Position numbers and translations under genes: made by a program. Below the pieces are notes generated by a model, which was not told where the DNA came from, did not search any database, and was given only the letters and a program-made list of their open reading frames with translations. Positions 61,931 through 64,000 of a stretch of 64,000 nucleotides of DNA are shown here, piece by piece (the first letter of the stretch is position 1; every line of letters starts with the position of its first letter). The stretch comes from Pseudomonas fluorescens (GTDB lineage Bacteria; Pseudomonadota; Gammaproteobacteria; Pseudomonadales; Pseudomonadaceae). The stretch lies in the NCBI RefSeq assembly GCF_900636825.1, contig NZ_LR134318.1, forward strand, positions 2,389,501 to 2,453,500. Reading direction: 5' to 3'.

Positions 61931-62974
61931 TTACCGAAACGCCGGCACCACATGCTTGATAAACAGTTCCAGCGATTTCTTCTTCTCCGCATGCGGCAAG
62001 CTGTTATCACACCAGAAACTAAACTCATCCACCCCCAGTTCCTGGTAGTACTTGATGCGCGGAATGATTTCTTCCGGCGTGCCAATCATCGCCGTCTTGT
62101 GCAGGCTTTCCAGTTCGAACTCCGGACGTCCGGCAAACTTCTCTTCCGGGCTTGGGTCGAGGAAGCCGTTGACCGGGGTTTGCTTGTTGCCAAACCAGGC
62201 ATCGAATGTGCGATAGAAACGCGAGATCGCTTTCGCGCCGACTTTCCAGCCGTCCGGATTGTCGGCGGTGTGCACGTGGGTGTGGCGCAGCACCATCAAT
62301 TGCGGACGCGGGACGTCCGGGTTGTTGTCGAGCGCGGTCTGGAATTTGTTCTTCAGGTCGAGAACTTCTTCGTCGCCTTTCATCAGCGGCGTGACCATCA
62401 CGTTGCAGCCATTGGCAACGGCGAAGTTGTGCGAGTCCGGGTCGCGGGCGGCGATCCACATCGGCGGGTTGGGTTTTTGGATCGGCTTGGGCACGCTGGT
62501 CGAGGTCGGGAATTTCCAGATGTCGCCGTCGTGGGCGTAGTCGCCTTGCCACAGGGCGCGGACGACCGGGACCATTTCGCGCAGGGCCTGGCCACCGGAT
62601 GAGGCAGGCATGCCGCCGGCCATGCGGTCGAATTCAACCTGATAAGCGCCGCGTGCCAGACCGACTTCCATACGACCGTTGCTGATCACGTCGAGCAAGG
62701 CGCATTCACCGGCCACCCGCAACGGGTGCCAGAACGGCGCGATGATGGTGCCGGCGCCGAGATGGATGGTGGTGGTTTTCGCCGCGAGGTAAGCCAGCAG
62801 CGGCATCGGGCTCGGCGAGATGGTGTATTCCATGGCGTGGTGTTCGCCGATCCACACGGTGCTGAAACCGCCGGCCTCGGCCATCAGGGTCAGTTCGGTC
62901 AAGTCTTCGAACAGTTGGCGGTGGCTGACGCTTTCGTCCCAGCGTTCCATGTGTACGAACAGGGAAAATTTCAT
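61931..62974 (-). CDS. LLM-class flavin-dependent oxidoreductase
   Basis: A 347-residue luciferase-like monooxygenase using FMNH2 or F420-like flavin. MKFSLFVHMERWDESVSHRQ, GFSTVWIGEHHAMEYTISPS and GAGTIIAPFWHPLRVAGECA are typical of the bacterial luciferase-like fold. GRMEVGLARGAYQVEFDRMA and PPMWIAARDPDSHNFAVANG support it. Substrate unknown; no reductase partner is adjacent. Confidence 0.88.
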   Translation of the reverse strand: MKFSLFVHMERWDESVSHRQLFEDLTELTLMAEAGGFSTVWIGEHHAMEYTISPSPMPLLAYLAAKTTTIHLGAGTIIAPFWHPLRVAGECALLDVISNGRMEVGLARGAYQVEFDRMAGGMPASSGGQALREMVPVVRALWQGDYAHDGDIWKFPTSTSVPKPIQKPNPPMWIAARDPDSHNFAVANGCNVMVTPLMKGDEEVLDLKNKFQTALDNNPDVPRPQLMVLRHTHVHTADNPDGWKVGAKAISRFYRTFDAWFGNKQTPVNGFLDPSPEEKFAGRPEFELESLHKTAMIGTPEEIIPRIKYYQELGVDEFSFWCDNSLPHAEKKKSLELFIKHVVPAFR

Positions 62975-63177
62975 GACGCTACCTCGGATCTTTTGTTGAT
63001 GGCCGGTCGTTTGCGGGCCTGTGTCACTGGCATGAGCGATAGACGCTCGCGAGTCTTCTCACCATTCAAGCACGCCTTCGATGACGGCTGTTCGGCTGAT
63101 TGAATATTGGTATACCATAATACGGGATATCCGCAAAATATTTCTGACCGACACTTCGAACAAGGAAGGCGCAGTAA

Positions 63178-64000
63178 ATGAACATAAAACAAAAACTGAC
63201 TATGGCGTTCGCAGTGATCGCCAGTCTGCCGGTGCTGTTGGTGGCCGTGCTGATTATTCTGAATGTGCGCGATGGGGCGCGGGACAATTTTGTCGACAGC
63301 ACCGGCAGGGAGGTGCGCCAGGTCGAAAACGCCATGCAGCTGTTTTTTGAGGGTATCAGCCAAAACGTCGCGTATTTGGCTGACCACCAGCAATTGCAGG
63401 GGATAGATGCAAGTCTTAAACGCTACTCGAGCAGTGACGCCGCAAAAACCCCGATGGGGCCGCAGGATCAGCAGGTGTTCACGCTGTTCGCCGGTCTGGC
63501 CAAGGCTCATCCGGCTTACACCTATCTATCGCTGGGGACGCAAGAGGGTGGTTATCTGTTCTGGCCAGGTGATCCGCAATTGGCCAATTACGATCCGCGC
63601 ACGCGGCCCTGGTACAAGACGGCGATGGCCAACCCCGGCAAAACCCTGCGCACCGACGCATATTACTGGGCGGCGGACGATGTCGTGCTGGTCAGCACTG
63701 TGCGCAGTTTCAACAATCAGCTGGGCAGCAATGCGGGGGTGGTCAATATTGATGTGTCGCTCAAGCAATTGACCGATCTGGTCAAGCAAATCCGCCTCGG
63801 CGAGAGCGGTTACCTGATGCTGATGGAAGCCAACAACACCGTGCTGGTCGACCCGAGTGATCCGGCGCACAACTTCAAGAAGCTCAATGATCTCGGCGAT
63901 GGCTATAAACAACTGGCCGAGGCCGGCAAAGGTCTGGTCGAAGTGGAATTGGCCGGCGAACGCTACATGGCGTTGGTCTGGCCGTCGGAGGCGCTGGGCT
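63178..64000 (+). CDS. Chemoreceptor with dCache domain, cut by window end
   Basis: The first 274 residues of a methyl-accepting chemotaxis protein. MNIKQKLTMAFAVIASLPVL then LVAVLIILNV is the first membrane helix, and the rest is a periplasmic dCache domain. The distal-facing pocket carries YxxxxRxWY (YDPRTRPWYKTA), then DAYYWAADD and an aspartate in GVVNIDVSLK, the pattern described for amino-acid-binding dCache receptors such as PctA. The signalling domain lies beyond the window, so the MCP call is from this half and from the receptor family. The ATG at 63178 follows AAGGCGCAGTAA. Confidence 0.82.
   Translation, partial: MNIKQKLTMAFAVIASLPVLLVAVLIILNVRDGARDNFVDSTGREVRQVENAMQLFFEGISQNVAYLADHQQLQGIDASLKRYSSSDAAKTPMGPQDQQVFTLFAGLAKAHPAYTYLSLGTQEGGYLFWPGDPQLANYDPRTRPWYKTAMANPGKTLRTDAYYWAADDVVLVSTVRSFNNQLGSNAGVVNIDVSLKQLTDLVKQIRLGESGYLMLMEANNTVLVDPSDPAHNFKKLNDLGDGYKQLAEAGKGLVEVELAGERYMALVWPSEALG

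Overview
The window looks like chromosome of a Pseudomonas of the fluorescens group. The codon use is GC-rich, Pseudomonas-type REP palindromes (core around GTAGGAGCTGCCGAAGGCTGCGATC) sit in at least seven gaps, and there are many Pseudomonas-typical small families (DUF6124, DUF1652, DUF2789, DUF3087, DUF2784). Gene density is high. I saw no rRNA, tRNA, CRISPR array, transposase or phage module.

Layout. 1-3 kb: a possible broken gene, topB, and a DUF427 protein. 3-10.3 kb: an accessory transport and oxidation region with an MHS-type transporter, a GMC oxidoreductase with a divergent LysR regulator, a GbdR-like AraC regulator and a GABA-type permease. 10.3-14.2 kb: an islet with a strongly structured leader, a DUF6124 protein, a Tle1-like DUF2235 lipase, a DUF2931 lipoprotein (probable effector and immunity pair) and two small ORFs. 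14.3-22.5 kb: DNA alkylation repair and GST, the remnant of an RpiR regulator, a two-cysteine DksA paralogue, a chemoreceptor, small hypothetical genes, an orphan ProX-like binding protein and DUF3995. 22.5-28.6 kb: a complete six-gene Mrp/Pha cation/proton antiporter operon with MrpA and MrpB fused. 28.8-39.9 kb: an EamA exporter with a divergent XRE-cupin regulator, an FAD enzyme, ppnN, a lipoprotein polysaccharide deacetylase, NUDIX, and many small proteins.

39.9-43.6 kb is a glucarate catabolic locus (LysR, MFS transporter, glucarate dehydratase). 43.7-50.4 kb holds a LysR gene beside a YdiJ-type D-2-hydroxyglutarate dehydrogenase, a split pqiA pair with no pqiB or pqiC beside it, and a DUF1624 membrane protein. 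50.5-53.5 kb matches the E. coli sad-ptrR arrangement plus a GST.

53.6-60 kb is the most interesting metabolic region. An NCS1 permease and a LysR regulator flank a four-gene set: flavin monooxygenase, a RidA-family protein lacking the usual arginine, DUF1028, and an ArgE-like deacylase. Together they suggest an uncharacterised route for a nitrogen-containing compound. 60-64 kb: an alpha/beta hydrolase with a divergent HxlR regulator, an LLM flavin oxidoreductase, and the start of a dCache chemoreceptor with an amino-acid-binding motif.

Functions are assigned from recognised motifs and remembered family sequences. No database search was run.
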